Counted from the stretch's first letter, positions 45,921 to 58,852 are shown. The stretch: 64,000 nt of DNA from Gerris lacustris (GCA_951217055.1 OX578277.1:13019834-13083833), one strand, 5' to 3'. Notes: generated by a model not told the origin, from the letters alone. A program made the numbers and translations.

Positions 45921-46550
45921 GTTATTACAGGATAGAGAATTCTATTTAACGTTGTGATTAGTGTGGAACATGTTTAGGTTTTGGATGCCAAGGAAAACCT
46001 CATAATGTTATTACAGGAGAGAAAATTCTATTTAACGTTATGATTAGTGTGGAACATGTTTAGGTTTTGATTCCAAGGAGAACCTCATAATGTTATTACA
46101 GGAGAGAGAATTCTATTTAACGTTATGATTAGTGTGGATCATTTTCAGGTTTTGATTCCAAGGAGAGCCTCATAATGTTATTACAGGAGAGAGAATTCTA
46201 TTTAACGTTATGATTAGTGAGGAACATGTTTAGGTTTTTATTCCAAGGAGAACCTCATAATGTTATTACAGGATAGAGAATTCTATTTAACGTTGTGATT
46301 AGTGTGGAACATTTTCAGGTTTTGATTCCAAGGAGAGCCTCATAATGTTATTACAGGAGAGAGAATTCTATTTAACATTATGATTAGTGAGGAACATGTT
46401 AAGGTTTTGATTCCAAGGAGAACCTCATAATGTTATTACAGGATAGAGAATTCTATTTAACGTTGTGATTAGTGTGGAACATGTTTAGGTTTTGATTTCA
46501 AGGAGAACCTCATAATGTTATTACAGGATAGAGAATTCTATTTAACATAT
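45921..46550 (+). repeat. 85-bp satellite, about 7.4 copies
   Basis: GTTATTACAGGA opens units at 45921, 46007, 46092, 46177, 46262, 46347, 46432 and 46517. The unit runs GAATTCTATTTAACGTTATG, ATTAGTGTGGAACATGTTTA, GGTTTTGATTCCAAGGAGAA to CCTCATAAT. Variants (GATAGAGA or GAGAGAGA; AACATGTTTAGG or CATTTTCAGG) alternate along the array. Confidence 0.93.
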
Positions 46551-46657
46551 TTCTTTTTTCTTTATGCTTTATGTTTTATGGAGAACAATATTAGGTCCAA
46601 CTTATGGAAAACCTGGTCTCTTATATTTTTATTAGGATAAGTCAATTTAAACATATG

Positions 46658-47359
46658 AGGAGCTTAGTATCAAAGATGGACAAGAGCACATTTCAAAATT
46701 TTAAAGGAGAGCCGAAAAACTGTAGATTAAATTCTACAGGTGCTAGAGCAATGATTTTTTTTTTTCTGTAGATTCTTAATAGACTCAAAACTAGTTAGAA
46801 GTACTGAAAACATGAATTTCTTTGATATTTTAGCTGCTAAATGGAGTTAAAAAGTGGAGCTGTTCGCTTTTGAAACAAAAACGTTTTGTCCTTTTTTGAA
46901 GCAAAATGACGTTGAAAATAATGGTTAGAATAATAATATTGGAGAAATAATTTTTTTTCACGTTTTTCAGAGTTCTTAGGGGGTAGTGCCCCCAAATTTA
47001 GAGCTAAAATTGATTTCTCGATTTCCCCTCGGGGTATCATTTTTCTAAACATGTATGACAAAATGGTAGGAGTAGGTATTCAGAAGCTAAAGCCTGCTGT
47101 GCATCATAGGAACGAGATAGTAAAATAAGTCTTCCTGATTGGCTGTTTCAGTTATGTCCACTTTTGAAGCAAAACGTGTGTTGACTTGTCCGTATTTGAA
47201 ACGTAACTACAAATATTATTGAATTTTTACCCCTTTTCTGGTCGTTTTTGATGCAAATGGATAGCAGAATCTGATGCAGCAGCCAAAAATCTATAAGAAA
47301 CAATCGATAACTGAAATTCAGAAAAAATTTCGAATGTCCGTCTTTGATACTAGGCTCCT
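46658..47359. mobile_element. Non-autonomous element, copy 2 of a 0.7-kb family
   Basis: The ends AGGAGCTTAGTATCAAAGAT and GTCTTTGATACTAGGCTCCT are inverted repeats. The body is nearly the same as 25845-26561, including GGGGGTAGTGCCCCCAAATT and GTATGACAAAATGGTAGGAG. It lacks a long open frame. Confidence 0.78.
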
Positions 47360-48690
47360 AATATATGTTTATATCATCATTAGCCTAATATATGTTTATA
47401 TCATAGAGGGGGGGGGGGGGCTGGAAGGGGGTATATGGCCAGGGCTCTAGGGACCCCTGGTGTCCCGAACTTTTTTTTTTTTTTTTTTGCATAATATTTA
47501 TAATTTATACTTATTTTCAAAGCTAAAATTATATTTGAAAGTAATGAGATGCTTATAAGTCAAACTACATTTAAAGTTAATACGGATTTTTTTAAAGGTA
47601 TTTCCTTTCACTCGTGAAAAGGAAGATTACGGGGCCCCCAAAATATTGTTTGGGCCGCATTGAAGCTCTCTCAGGGCCTGATCATTAGTGTAGAACAAGT
47701 CTCAACTCTATGGGATCCAACCCAGATTATAATTTGGGTTTTATGAAGAACAGTACCATGTCCATCTTTTGAAAAAGCTTGTCTTCTTTTATTTATTATC
47801 TTTAATATTATTTTATTTAAATCTCTAAGGACTTTCTTTAAAGGATTAATACTTCTAAGTCTTTACACATTAACTGTACACGCATGTTTATTACTAAATG
47901 ATCATTATACACCTTGCTGTGAAATTGAACTTCATATAATACAAAATTAATATTTAAAATTTTTAGATTATCCAGAGAAGAATCTAAAAAAACCTCTTGG
48001 CCACAACAATACCCTATCGTCTAATAATAAAATATAAAAAAATAAAATACTTGTATGATAATAAATTGTCATTCTTATTTAAGAAAAATAAAAAAATAAA
48101 TAAATAAAAGCGATGAAACCTAAAAAAAAAAATTAAAATAAAATAAATAATAATGAAATAAGCTTAATGTCAGAGAAATGTGCAGCAAAATTGTTTGCGG
48201 ATGAATGAATTAAAAAAACAAATTAAAATAAAATGTGGGTATAAAAAAATACATAATTTGTATCAACAATTGTACATTTATCTCTGATATGAATAAGATT
48301 TTATTTATGTAATATTACAAAAAAAAAAAAAAATTAATAATAATATTAAATAAGCAGTTTACATTAAAATATATTTTCGATCAAATCTGATTTCCAAATT
48401 AAATCAAGCATGCAATGAAAATCAACTATTTACTTAATTTTTTTATTGATTTATTTTATTATTTTATTTATTATCATATTTATAATTTTATTTATTTATA
48501 AAATTATATATATATAATCAATTGATTTAATTTTTTTTTTAATTAATTTATTTTATACTGTTTGTATGTGTAATTAATAATAATATAATATAATAAAGAT
48601 ATAGAAATATATTGGTAAGTTAGAAAGTAAAAATATATGGTATTTTATGCCTTTATATTTAAATTTTCAAATTATTAATAATGATAAATA
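47360..48690. other. No gene; AT-rich and homopolymer DNA
   Basis: It contains a G run near 47407, a T run near 47470 and long AT-rich stretches from 47900. Nothing else was recognised. Confidence 0.6.
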
Positions 48691-49068
48691 GACACTTCTT
48701 TAGCATGTTACTCTCCTTATAAAAAACAGAAGGTAGTAAAAATCTAAAGAAGGTGTACGGAATGTTCTTCTTTAGACTGTTACCCCCCTTGTGAAAACAA
48801 AATTGGGATATTCGTTAGTCCCAAAGTATACTGGACTAAACATCCCTTTGTCTTAATAGTTATTTAGAGAAAGAAATGTACTAATAATTATATTAATTTA
48901 TCCAGGACTGTGTTTTTCTCTAATGAGTGATAGTGACTTATCAGGTGTAGCTCAATAACCAAACAACGTGTTCAAAAAGAAAAACAATTTTTTAGGCAAA
49001 GACATCGTTTGATATCCATTTATATTCTAAAAAAAAGCATAGGGGAGTAACAATCTAAAAAAGTACCA
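48691..49068. mobile_element. MITE of the CTTCTTTAGATTGTTACTCC family
   Basis: The left CACTTCTTTAGCATGTTACT pairs with the right AGTAACAATCTAAAAAAGTA. It shares TGGACTAAACATCCCTTTGT and CTTAATAGTTATTTAG with the copies at 21613 and 56277. The right half carries extra sequence (TCATCAGGTGTAG-like) absent from the others. Confidence 0.7.
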
Positions 49069-49797
49069 ATAAACAAAGAAAGAATAGTCTTTAAAATAAT
49101 CTGCCAATTAGTGTAGCACTAGCTTCCTTAGGTCCGTCTTATCACATACTTTAATGATGTTTTATTTTTACAACCTATTATTGTTGACCCCCATATTAGC
49201 CAAAATATCGGAGGAGTAGTTTTTAAGATGTGTGGTTTACAAACATTTTGACGGACTGACAGACAAGAGACCTAAAATGTTCTATATTGTCCGAAACAAA
49301 TATCTCTTCAGGATTTTTTTTTTTTTTTTTTGAAATTTGAGACATTAAAAGAAATCTGTTCTAGAGAATAACTATGCATCATTTTCTGTAAGGTTAAAAT
49401 CAAAATTCTACTCCTCGAAAAAACTTAGGAGTTAAAAGTGGTATATTAGGGTTCAATTCCCTGTTTACTATATATTTTAATATAATGATAAACAATCATT
49501 TAATTCAGCAGTGATAACCTCATAAAAACTAACAATTGGAAGTCACAGATAAAATTTATAAAACAAATTTAAGTACTAAAGGTATTGGAAATATTTTGCT
49601 TTATTTTTTCATACTAGTATATACATAGATAAAGTATTATAATGGTTTAAAAATTAGATTTTGATAGATACACAGGTTTTGGGTTCCCTTAATCCTTAAA
49701 AAAAAAAAAAAAAAAAAATATTTTAGTCGTAGTCTGTCAATTGTGTAGATAAGGTGTGGAGGGACTGATTTTGGTTAATTTTGACATACTCATTCTA

Positions 49798-50372
49798 GTC
49801 CAGGAGATAGCGTGCAAAAAAATGTCTGACTAACATCAAGCTAGAATTTTGTATACAAGTCAATCTTTTAGCGCCTTTTAAGAATATGTTGTCGGCTAAG
49901 TTCGTCTGCGGGACATAGCTTGGCAATAGGCGTTTGAAAAAAACAAACCGGTGGAGAGCGGCCATGTCTCACCACTTATGGTGGACAATGTGATTTTCAT
50001 GATATTGAGTGCAGAATTAGTTGGTAGACCAAAAATCAAGTCGATGTTATTTTCACACTTGATAGGTTAGTTATTCAAATATTACTAAAAATCAACGTGG
50101 TCACCTGTCAACGGACAAACTAACATCAACTTGATTATCGGTCTACTAACTAATTCTGTACTCAAGATCATGAAAATCACATTGTCCACCATAAATGGTG
50201 AGACATGGTCGCTTTCCACCGGTTTGTTTTTTTCAAACGCCTATTGCCAAGCTATGTCCCTCAGACGAACTTAGCCGACCACATATTCTTAAAAGGCGCT
50301 AAAAGATTGACTTGTATACAAAACTCTAGCTTGATGTTAGTCAGACACTTTTTTGCACGCTATCTCCTGGAC
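49798..50372. mobile_element. Foldback element, 575 bp, 270-bp arms, TA-flanked
   Basis: GTCCAGGAGATAGCGTGCAA and its reverse complement mark the ends. TA lies at 49796-49797 and 50373-50374. The arms (to about 50060 and from about 50105) match at nearly every position, including ATGTTGTCGGCTAAGTTCGT and GGAGAGCGGCCATGTCTCAC. The loop is only about 40 bases, so a transcript would fold into a long duplex. Confidence 0.88.
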
Positions 50373-50778
50373 TATTCAGAAAGTAGGTAAAATAATGTTT
50401 AAATTTTAACTCTAAAAAACTTATTTATTAAAAAAGTTTCTGACAATTTAGATAGTAAATTTTAATACGGATTTAACCACATAAGTTGTTTTCCGGGGAA
50501 GAATATAGTTTTTAGAAATATTGATAAAAATATATTTTCCCCTTCCTTTTTAATAATATATAATTATTTTTAAGTATAAGCTTAAATAAAATAAAGAAGG
50601 AAGATAAATAAAACGTTTCAAGGTAAATGAAGAGGATAAATTAAAACAAAAAAAACAACAAAAAAAAAAAAAAAAAAAAAATCAGGAGGGTATAATTAGA
50701 AATAAAAGTCTATATAGTAAGGAATTGCTAACTTTTGCTATACTATGATCTCTCCTAGGAGGTCGAAATAATTTTTAA

Positions 50779-51039
50779 CACGTTGAAGGCGGAACACGTT
50801 CCGGGAACATGGTGCTAGTCAGGTCAATTGGGCGTTCTGGGTCAATTGTGTTCTCTCAACTAAATTTTTTTCTATATTCTAACACCCATGGCCACGGTTC
50901 AGATTCTACGTAACTAGTTAGCCCTCTAGAGTGCATTTATACACATACTTTCTGCTCTCTCCTATCTTATTTTGGAATTTAAAGTCGATATTTTATTTTA
51001 TTCCCCAGAAACCGAATTAGAACGTCTGTCGTGAACATA
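50779..51039. mobile_element. piggyBac-like MITE, TTAA-flanked
   Basis: TTAA at 50775-50778 and 51040-51043 flank CACGTTGAAGG at the left and GTCGTGAACATA at the right, the imperfect ends of piggyBac-type elements. The interior shares TCTCTCCTA and the GGTTCAGATTCTACGTAACT region with 23402-23614. Confidence 0.7.
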
Positions 51040-52817
51040 TTAAGCTGACTGATTAGCAAGATTAAGAAGTCATGGTGTTAGAAATTCTAACATAAGAAAT
51101 TCTAACATGTTTCACTTTGTCAAGGAATGTTAATTTCATTTAAATAGAAAAAAAAAAATCTTAGGTAGGTAAACATTTTTTCCTTAGTTGTCTTTGCTTA
51201 ATTCTTATGAAATTATCCTACATTCAGTGTGTTTGTACCTAAATACTACCTAGCAGTCCGTCAGCTTGAAAATTGTCCAAAGAGTGGTCGGAAAGTGGCA
51301 AATCTGAGCTTTTTTAATTTCTTAATAGATCTAACTAACCACTATATATAATTTTATGTGTTAGGTCCACATTGAACCAAGAAAATTCAAATTAAGGTAC
51401 AGCCAACTACTAAACATGACTAAGTTTGTTTCTGTTAGATTCTAATAGTGTTAAAAGACACAAAGATAATTCCTTTTGCATCCGCTGTTTTTTATTTTGT
51501 AACAGGGATGTGTCGAGGGTAAAAAAGTGAAGTGGCTGGATCTGGTTAGATATTTATTGGTGCAATAAATGTGTGCATTAGGGTTGTAAGTAAAGGATTT
51601 TTTAAAACCATCAAATTTAACCTTCTAGTCAATCTACTTGAGAATGAAGCTAAGGAAGGGTAAAAATATCGCAAAAGTGACCCTTTTTAATTCCTTAACT
51701 ACTTTACAAAATTTTACTTTGCAAAATTTACTAATTTATTCAGAAGCAAACCCATGGGTAGATAACAAAATGGCTGGTTAAATCTAGTTTTTCTTATAAC
51801 ATGCAAAATACTTGAAAAACATTTATACTTTTAATTAATTTAACTTCCCCACACAGAAATATGACAACTGTTGAACTAACTACAACAGACAGGGGCCAAC
51901 AGATATCTTCACAGAACAGTGATAAACAAGGTCTGTTGTCTTTATAAGACAGGTGAGGAAGGCCTGTGAGGTGACTGTGAGGTCTTATAAGGAGACACCC
52001 TGAGTAGAGCAGCCAGTAAAACCAAAATTGGATAAGAGGACTTTTACTGTATTGTACTTTGACTTGTTGTTTCTGTCATTAAGTTTTTGTACTTAAGAGT
52101 AAGATCATAGTATCAATAGCATATCTAATTTAATTAAATATTATTAAACATTCTCAGAAAGTGTAAAACAGGTGTTTGGTTTTGATTTTACATGGGAACA
52201 AATTTATATTTATCAATATCTTGGAAACGGAAAACAGTTGTTTTCCAGTCTATGGTTACATTTTAATTGAAATAATGGAGTAAAAAATAGTTTCTTTTTT
52301 AATCAAAATCGTCGGAACCCTTAAATTATAAGCTATTTATCACTACAATAAATAGGTAACACGTACTCAAGCTTTTGAAACGTACTAAATATAAGAAACT
52401 TTTGATTCTACAATTAAATTTTAATATTGATCTCTAACAATCTCTCGCTCAAAGCTATACGAGCTATTAAAATTTTAAGGATAGTTTTATGCAATATGCA
52501 TTAAAGTTTTTAAAACTTGCTTAAGTTATAGAAACTTTTTAAAATTGTATGAAACAATTAGAACAAAAAGGATTTAATTAAAAGATATTTAATGATTTAT
52601 TGAAATTTCGATCGAATTTGAAGTCCAAAAAAAATATTATGAAAGAAATACTCGATTCTTTCTCCTAGAATAGTTCTAATGCATTCACTTTGGACACAGG
52701 AGACCAGGGTTCAATACCTGACACCATCCGAAGCCATTCGCTCAGTGTTCACCTTTCATCCTAATATGTAGTGGTATTTGGTGGCACCACACAACAACCT
52801 TGTGTCAATTTCATATA

Positions 52818-53221
52818 CAGTAAAACCTCAATAAGAAGTGTCTCAAGGGGATTAGGGAAAGAGTCTTGTTATCGAGGTGCTCTTTTGTTGAGGGTCGTGT
52901 TATCAAGGTTATTTTGGCTATCAGTTGTGCTATCGAGGTTAATGGGCGGAGTTTTCAAGTCTAGACTTGTTCAAGGTCGACCCATTCCTGTATAGAGTCG
53001 CGTTATAGAGGTTGACTTCTCAAAACGACTTGTTATTGAGGTTCTGCATTACGTTGTGAATTGGAAAAAATCTGTGTTATAGAGGTTGTTTGGATAATAA
53101 TAGTCGCGTTATAAAGGTTAATTTAACATTACATGTTATGGCAATCTCAAGGGGATTTCAAAATTGCACTTGTAATTGAGGTTTTCATGTTATTGAGGGT
53201 CGTGTAAGCGAGGTTCTACTG
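52818..53221. mobile_element. pogo/Tigger-like MITE, 404 bp
   Basis: CAGTAAAACCTCAATAAGAA at the left and GCGAGGTTCTACTG at the right have TA outside each (52816-52817 and 53222-53223). The CAGTxxAACCTC end is typical of the pogo/Tigger group. The interior is made of repeated GTTATCGAGGTT / GTTATAGAGGTT motifs. Confidence 0.78.
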
Positions 53222-54112
53222 TATAATTTTATTGCATAAGCCCTTTGGCAACCCTATATCTTCCACATGCTATTGCATCATAAATTATTTTTATTAGAAT
53301 TATTCTAAAATTTTGGGATAATCCAGCTCAAAACACTTCATGTATTTGTTAAGTATAATTAAACTGTAGTAACTCTAATCTGTATAAATTAGTAGAAGAA
53401 GCATTTAAACTTTTGTTTTGGTTTATTTTGGCTTTATAGTTTATTTTTAGCATGAATACAAAGAGCCAATGGTTAATAACCAATGAACTCGATAAAAACC
53501 AAAAATAAAAATTCAAAAAGAAAGTGACGTCTTTACTGCATAGATAGCCTCCTCCTCGACTATGTTAGTAAGAAAAAGTCTAAAAATTGGTTTGAAAAAC
53601 TTGAACAAAACTGTTTCATATACATAGTGATGCCCAAATCCTCTTATTTGAAATCCAACAATGTCTAATATATTATTAAAAATATTTATAGAGAGTTCAA
53701 CAGATCATTGGTTATATATCATCAATATCTCAGAAACTAAATTTTTTCAGGAAAACAACATACATGGAAACATTAAAAAAAAAATGGACTACATTAAAAA
53801 AAAAAAGTTTAATGATAATTGTCAGAACCGCTGTAGAGATTTTTTTTTTTCATGATTTTTCTAAGTTTATGGGGGAGCTCCCCCAAATTTAAAGCTAAAA
53901 TTAATCTCTCTATTTCACCTGAGGGTATCATTTTTCCAGAACACATACACCAAATTTCATCAAAATTGGTTCAATTTTTTAAGCTCCACACACCTGCATT
54001 ACGACAGAGAGATATTGTCTATAAACCATTTTTTTTTATTCAGGGGACCAAAAAATGAGTAAATCTATCAAAATCTCAAAATTAAATCCATCCATACTGC
54101 TTACTCCTTATA

Positions 54113-54970
54113 AAGGATGTCCCAGCTAAAATGGAACTGCAAAATATCTCCGCTACCATGAAAGATAGAAAGATGCGGTTTTCAGGGTTCGATAATGGCT
54201 ATAAATGAGCTTCTAGAAAAGATGCTGACACTTTTGTTGAACACAGAAATAAAAGTGTGTATTTTACATAATAAAAAAAGTGAATAGGAAGCCAAATATG
54301 TTATACTAGATTTGGATTCAATGGCTAAAAATAAGAATTTTTACTCTCGAAAATTGTTTGATCCGAGCATTAGTTTTCCGTCTTGAGAGCCCTGAACCTG
54401 CTAAAATTGAAACTTTGTCCATTTTACAGCTGAACTAATGAATTTAGGAAAAACAATTAAAATACAAAAAAAATTCTTAATTTTCGTCATAGAAGCCAAA
54501 TCCAGTCTAAAATAAATATCTTATTTGTAACTGTTTTTTTTGCCCAAAAAAAAGAGTTGATCAGCAGGGCTCAAAACGTGAAACAAATTACCAATATTGT
54601 ATGTTTTTAAGAACTTTTTTAATCTTGCGTTTTTTTTCTAAATCCATTAGTTTAGCAGTAAAATGGACTTAAAGTTTAAACTTTAGCAGGTTCAGGGCTC
54701 ACCAGACAGCAAACTAGGGCTCGGAGCGAAAAATTTCCTAGAGTGAAAAATTCTTATTTTTAGCCATAGAATCCAAATCTAGTCTAAAAAATATGGCTTA
54801 TTCACTTTTTTTAATTATGTAAACTGCACTCATTTTTGCTCAACACAGAAAATGTTCAGCATATTTCTGGAAGCGCATTTAAAGCCATTATCGAACCCTG
54901 AAAACCGCATCTTTCTATCTATCATGGTTCCGGAGGTATTTCGCTGTTCCATATTAGCTGGGACACCCTG
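54113..54970. mobile_element. Long inverted-repeat element, 858 bp
   Basis: GATGTCCCAGCTAAAATGGA at the left is mirrored by CCATATTAGCTGGGACACCC at the right. The arms extend over 300 bases (GAAAGATGCGGTTTTCAGGG, GGTTCGATAATGGCT, CTAAAAATAAGAATTTTTAC). TA borders the right end after CACCCTG and probably the left. CAGGGTGTCCCAGCT is a frequent terminus of TA-targeting insect transposons. Confidence 0.78.
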
Positions 54971-56276
54971 TATATACTTCATATATGAGGAAGTAAAAAT
55001 ATGTAAATGAAAGTTATTTTAAGTTATGTCTATTTTTTGTTTAACAATTTCATAGGAGACAACACCCAAAAATTTTAACATAAATTCTCTCTAGATTAAA
55101 AATGAAATAATTAATTTTCTTTTTTTCTTTTAATTTTTTTCCTAATATGAAATGAAATAATAATAAAAAAAATAATTCACTAAAAACTGAAATATCTAAA
55201 CAATGTTTTAAAAGTAAATATTAAATTTAATGATTTCTAATGGCAAGTATGATTTAAAAAATGGTGAAATTATATTTTAATATTAAATATATATATAATT
55301 AGAAAATGTATAAGGCATACAAACACTTTTATTTTTCAGAAAATAATAAAATAATAATTATAGTAAATTATTAGTCAAACCCAAATAAAAAAAAATATAA
55401 AAATATTTCAAAGTTGAATTTGGAATTTTATAAATTATTTTAATACTGCTTGCTTAAAAATAATAAATAAGTTACTTTTTAGAGTAAAATTAAATAAATA
55501 ATAACACTTACAAAACTAAAAAGAGATAAATGATAATAGAAAAATTATGTAAATTAATAATAATAAATAAATATAATTCCAAATATGAAGGTATAAAATT
55601 AGTTGTTCAGCAGAGGCAAATTTATTTTTATCAATATCTCGGAAACTAAATTTTTCTCAGGAAAATTACTTAAATGGTTAAATTCTTATTTAAATGGATT
55701 TTTTGTTGTTTTAAATCAAACAGTTTATAAGACTTTTTAGAGAGCTCCCTAATTTGGAGATAATATTAATTTATAGATTTTGTCACAGTGTATGATTTTA
55801 TTAAACGCGTACATAAATTTTATCAGAATCCGGGAAATTGGCTCAGGGAACCTTAAACAGTTAGATTAGACGTATCAAAATCAATTTTTTTATTTTTTTT
55901 TTTTTTTGAGTCATCACAATATATGCTCTTTATTTATACTACAAATATTAGTAGAAAGAAAGAAATGACAAATTAAAACAGTCAATCATAGAAAAGAAAT
56001 GTAGCCAAAAATGGAGTTAAAATAGATTAATTTTTTCTATCACACTCTTTAAGAACCCAAAACGAAGATAACTTCAACAACATTAGTGACAAGGAAAAGC
56101 AACATATTAGCTAGTTATTGTATGTGAAGCAATGTAGTAAGTTTGGTAAAAACACCATTTTTGTAAAATAATGTCATTTTGTAAAGATTGTTAAAACCTG
56201 CAACACATGTAAGAATTGTCGGTTTGTCAGTGTCTTCTTACTAATCATTGTTTTTCAAAGATAATATCAATCAAGG
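54971..56276. other. No gene; AT-rich DNA and decayed repeats
   Basis: 55100-55600 is AT-rich. 55615-55880 is a decayed copy of a dispersed repeat (TATCAATATCTCGGAAACTA, AGCTCCCTAATTTGGAG). It is related to 52200 and 53720-54050, where GGGGGAGCTCCCCCAAATTT forms a small palindrome. Confidence 0.5.
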
Positions 56277-56809
56277 GTACTTCTTTAGATTGTTACCAGT
56301 GAAGTAGCGGCAAATTTTCCAGTGTGGGAGTGCTAAATATATTTGTCAAATTATAAGGAAAGTTGTATTTATATGTTTTCATATTATTATTTAAGATCAA
56401 CGTCAATTAAGTTTACAAATGTTTGTAAAGTATTGTTTTATTATTTATATCAATAATTTTACTTATAATCAATATTTAGCAATAAATTGGCTATTATTTT
56501 TTTACTGCAGAAAACCAGCGTGGGAATTGCTGTTCCCACACGTTCCTGCTCCACTACACAACTGATTGTTACTCCCCTGTTGTATTTTTGTGTTTTTTTT
56601 AATATAAATGACTTTAACTAAATAACTATTAAGACAAAGGGATGTTTAGTCCAATGTACTTTGGGTCAAAGTATATTACCTCACTTCTGTTTTTATAAAG
56701 GGGAGTAACAGTCAAAAGAAGAACATTCCGAACACCTTCCTTTAGATTGTTACTCCCCTTCTGTTTTTGTTTTTTTTAAAAAAGGGTAGTAATGATCTAA
56801 AGAAGTGCC
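56277..56809. mobile_element. MITE of the CTTCTTTAGATTGTTACTCC family, interrupted by a hAT MITE
   Basis: The left TACTTCTTTAGATTGTTAC and right GTAATGATCTAAAGAAGTGCC are inverted ends. Inside are CTTAGTCCAATGTACTTTGG-like and GGGAGTAACAGTCAAAAGAA segments shared with the other copies. A 268-bp element splits it after 56296. Confidence 0.8.
56297..56564. mobile_element. hAT-type MITE, 268 bp, nested
   Basis: The ends CAGTGAAGTAGCGGC and CTCCACTACACAACTG are imperfect inverted repeats. ATTGTTAC is duplicated exactly (56289-56296 and 56565-56572). Subterminal CCAGTGTGGGA and CCAGCGTGGGA also occur. It inserted into the older MITE at 56277-56809. Confidence 0.88.
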
Positions 56810-57597
56810 AATTAAAGGTTAGCTAACAAATTTATATTTGAAAAAAAAAAAAAAATAATAATAATATAATTTATGGTCTAATAAAAATTAAAAATAATTA
56901 TTTAAGAGAAAAAAATCAACTGTCTTTTCAATAACTTGTAACTAGGAACATCAAATTATTTATAAATTATTTAGAGATTTGCCTAACATGAAATTAAATA
57001 ATAATAATTTACTAAAAAATTTGAATAACTAAACAATGTTTTTAAAGTAAATATGCAATTTATGATTTCTAATGGGAAATATGATTTCAATAATGGTGAA
57101 AAGATTTTTAAATATCTTGTTTTCTTGTTTTATCTCTTAATTTTATCTTTTTCTAAAGTTTTGTTAACTGATTAACATTTCAAAATTTACAGATCTTCTC
57201 ATATATTAAGAAAACCAAAACCAGCCTTAACTCTTTTTTCTGTCTGTCTGTCTGACCGATATTTTATTTTAAAGGCTAAAACCTTGTGTGCATGTTGGAG
57301 GTTTTATTTCATAAAAAAATATCGAGTAGAACCAAAGTTATTAAATATTTACTGGTTATATATGCCATGATGTCCTTTTGAGAGGAGTGTGAAATTAAAA
57401 ATTTACATACATGGTTATTATACTGCATAGAATGGCTCCCCACTTCCCACTTTTCATTAAGGCATGTTGAGTCTACCTGTACAGATCAACCTCCCAGTTT
57501 TCTCTATTTTCTATTACTCTCTTTGTTTACATTGTATTTTGTATACCTAACATTTGCATTTTCCTCAGCTTTATTATTTTGATTGCACTTACATTTT

Positions 57598-57905
57598 ATT
57601 GCTTCCGAGCTTACCGAAGGTAACGGAAGCATTGTGTTCACTTTTGAGAACGAAAAACTTTTATGCCTCCGATTTCAAAAATTCCAAGACAGAAATCTGT
57701 TTCAGACATCAGGGAACATTTTTGGTCTCGTGTCTGTCTGTCTGTCTGTCGGTCTGTGTGTCCGCGAATTATGGAACGTGCGATGATAACTTGAGTAAAT
57801 GTCGACCGATTTTGATGAAATTTGGTAGACATGTTCATTTTAGCAATGCTCAGGACGAGTTCGTTGGACAACGTTATTCGTCCAAGCGTTCACGAGCAAT
57901 GCTCG
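57598..57905. repeat. Dispersed repeat with GTCTGTCTGTCTGT and GATTTTGATGAAATTTGG
   Basis: TTGCTTCCGAGCTTACCGAA and GGTAACGGAAGC open it. It continues through ATCAGGGAACATTTTTGGTC, a CTGT repeat and GACCGATTTTGATGAAATTT to GGTAGACATGTTCATTTTAG. A reverse relative spans about 35780-35930. Several overlapping open stretches here on both strands are translations of this repeat, not genes. Confidence 0.65.
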
Positions 57906-58317
57906 CGTAAACGTGAACTTTAAATTTAAAATTGGAATTTTAGGTAGGGGAAAAAATCTAACTTCATCTATTCAATGAGACAAACATTTTTTACAAATAC
58001 AATTTTTTAGTAAAACCAACAGCGACACCGCTATGAAGTGTTAAAGATCGCTAAAACTATTAATAGTTTTTACAAAATAAACAATATTACAATAAAGTAA
58101 TATAACAATAATTGTTATAGTATATGATAGGAAGCGAGGAAGCTATGTGCCACACTAATTGGCAGTCTATTTTATTTGTTTTCTTTCTTCCTATCTTATC
58201 TCATTAGAGTATGAGAAAGCTTTTGAAGCCTAGATTATGATTTGTAATATTTATTATAAACACAATAATACCTTAGTGAGCTTAAATTCAAACTTGATTA
58301 AAAAATGGTTATTTATT

Positions 58318-58525
58318 GGCCACTTCTTTAGATTGTTACTCCCCTTTTAAAAAAAACAGAGGAAGTAAAAATCTAATAAAAGTGTACGAAATTAACTTCT
58401 CAATGAACTTCTTTAGACTGTTACTCCCCTTATAAAAACAACTGTGATATTCCTTTCTGCTAAAGTACATTGGAATAAACATTCCATTGTCTTAATATTT
58501 ATTTAGTCAGTCATTTTATATTCTG
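58318..58525. mobile_element. Truncated MITE of the CTTCTTTAGATTGTTACTCC family
   Basis: It starts CCACTTCTTTAGATTGTTAC and carries AAAGTACATTGGAATAAACA and GTCTTAATATTTATTTAGTC, but no right inverted end was found. Confidence 0.6.
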
Positions 58526-58852
58526 GTATTTCATTCTTAATAATGTAACGAATGGATACGTAATGTAGTCCCGATTTGTTTTTTTACGAAGGCTTTGAAA
58601 ACAAAACTATTTGTGAATTTCACTTAATAGTCTAATCAGCTTGATAATGCAGTATATTAGCACTAGAAATATAGCCACTGATCTCTAGCATGAGTTCTAC
58701 GCAGAGCACGGGGTGTAGATTAGTAAAATATACAATTATTATTCGAAAGACGTATATTTATTTTTTGTTTTATATAGAAAATTTTAACCCCACTAAACAA
58801 TTCTTATAAACAACCTAAAAATAATAATATTAAATAAATATTAAAACAAAAG

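Noticed and set aside
57554..57910. Overlapping open frames on both strands
   Set aside because: They fall in a dispersed repeat with GTCTGTCTGT and TGATGAAATTTGG that recurs elsewhere in the window.
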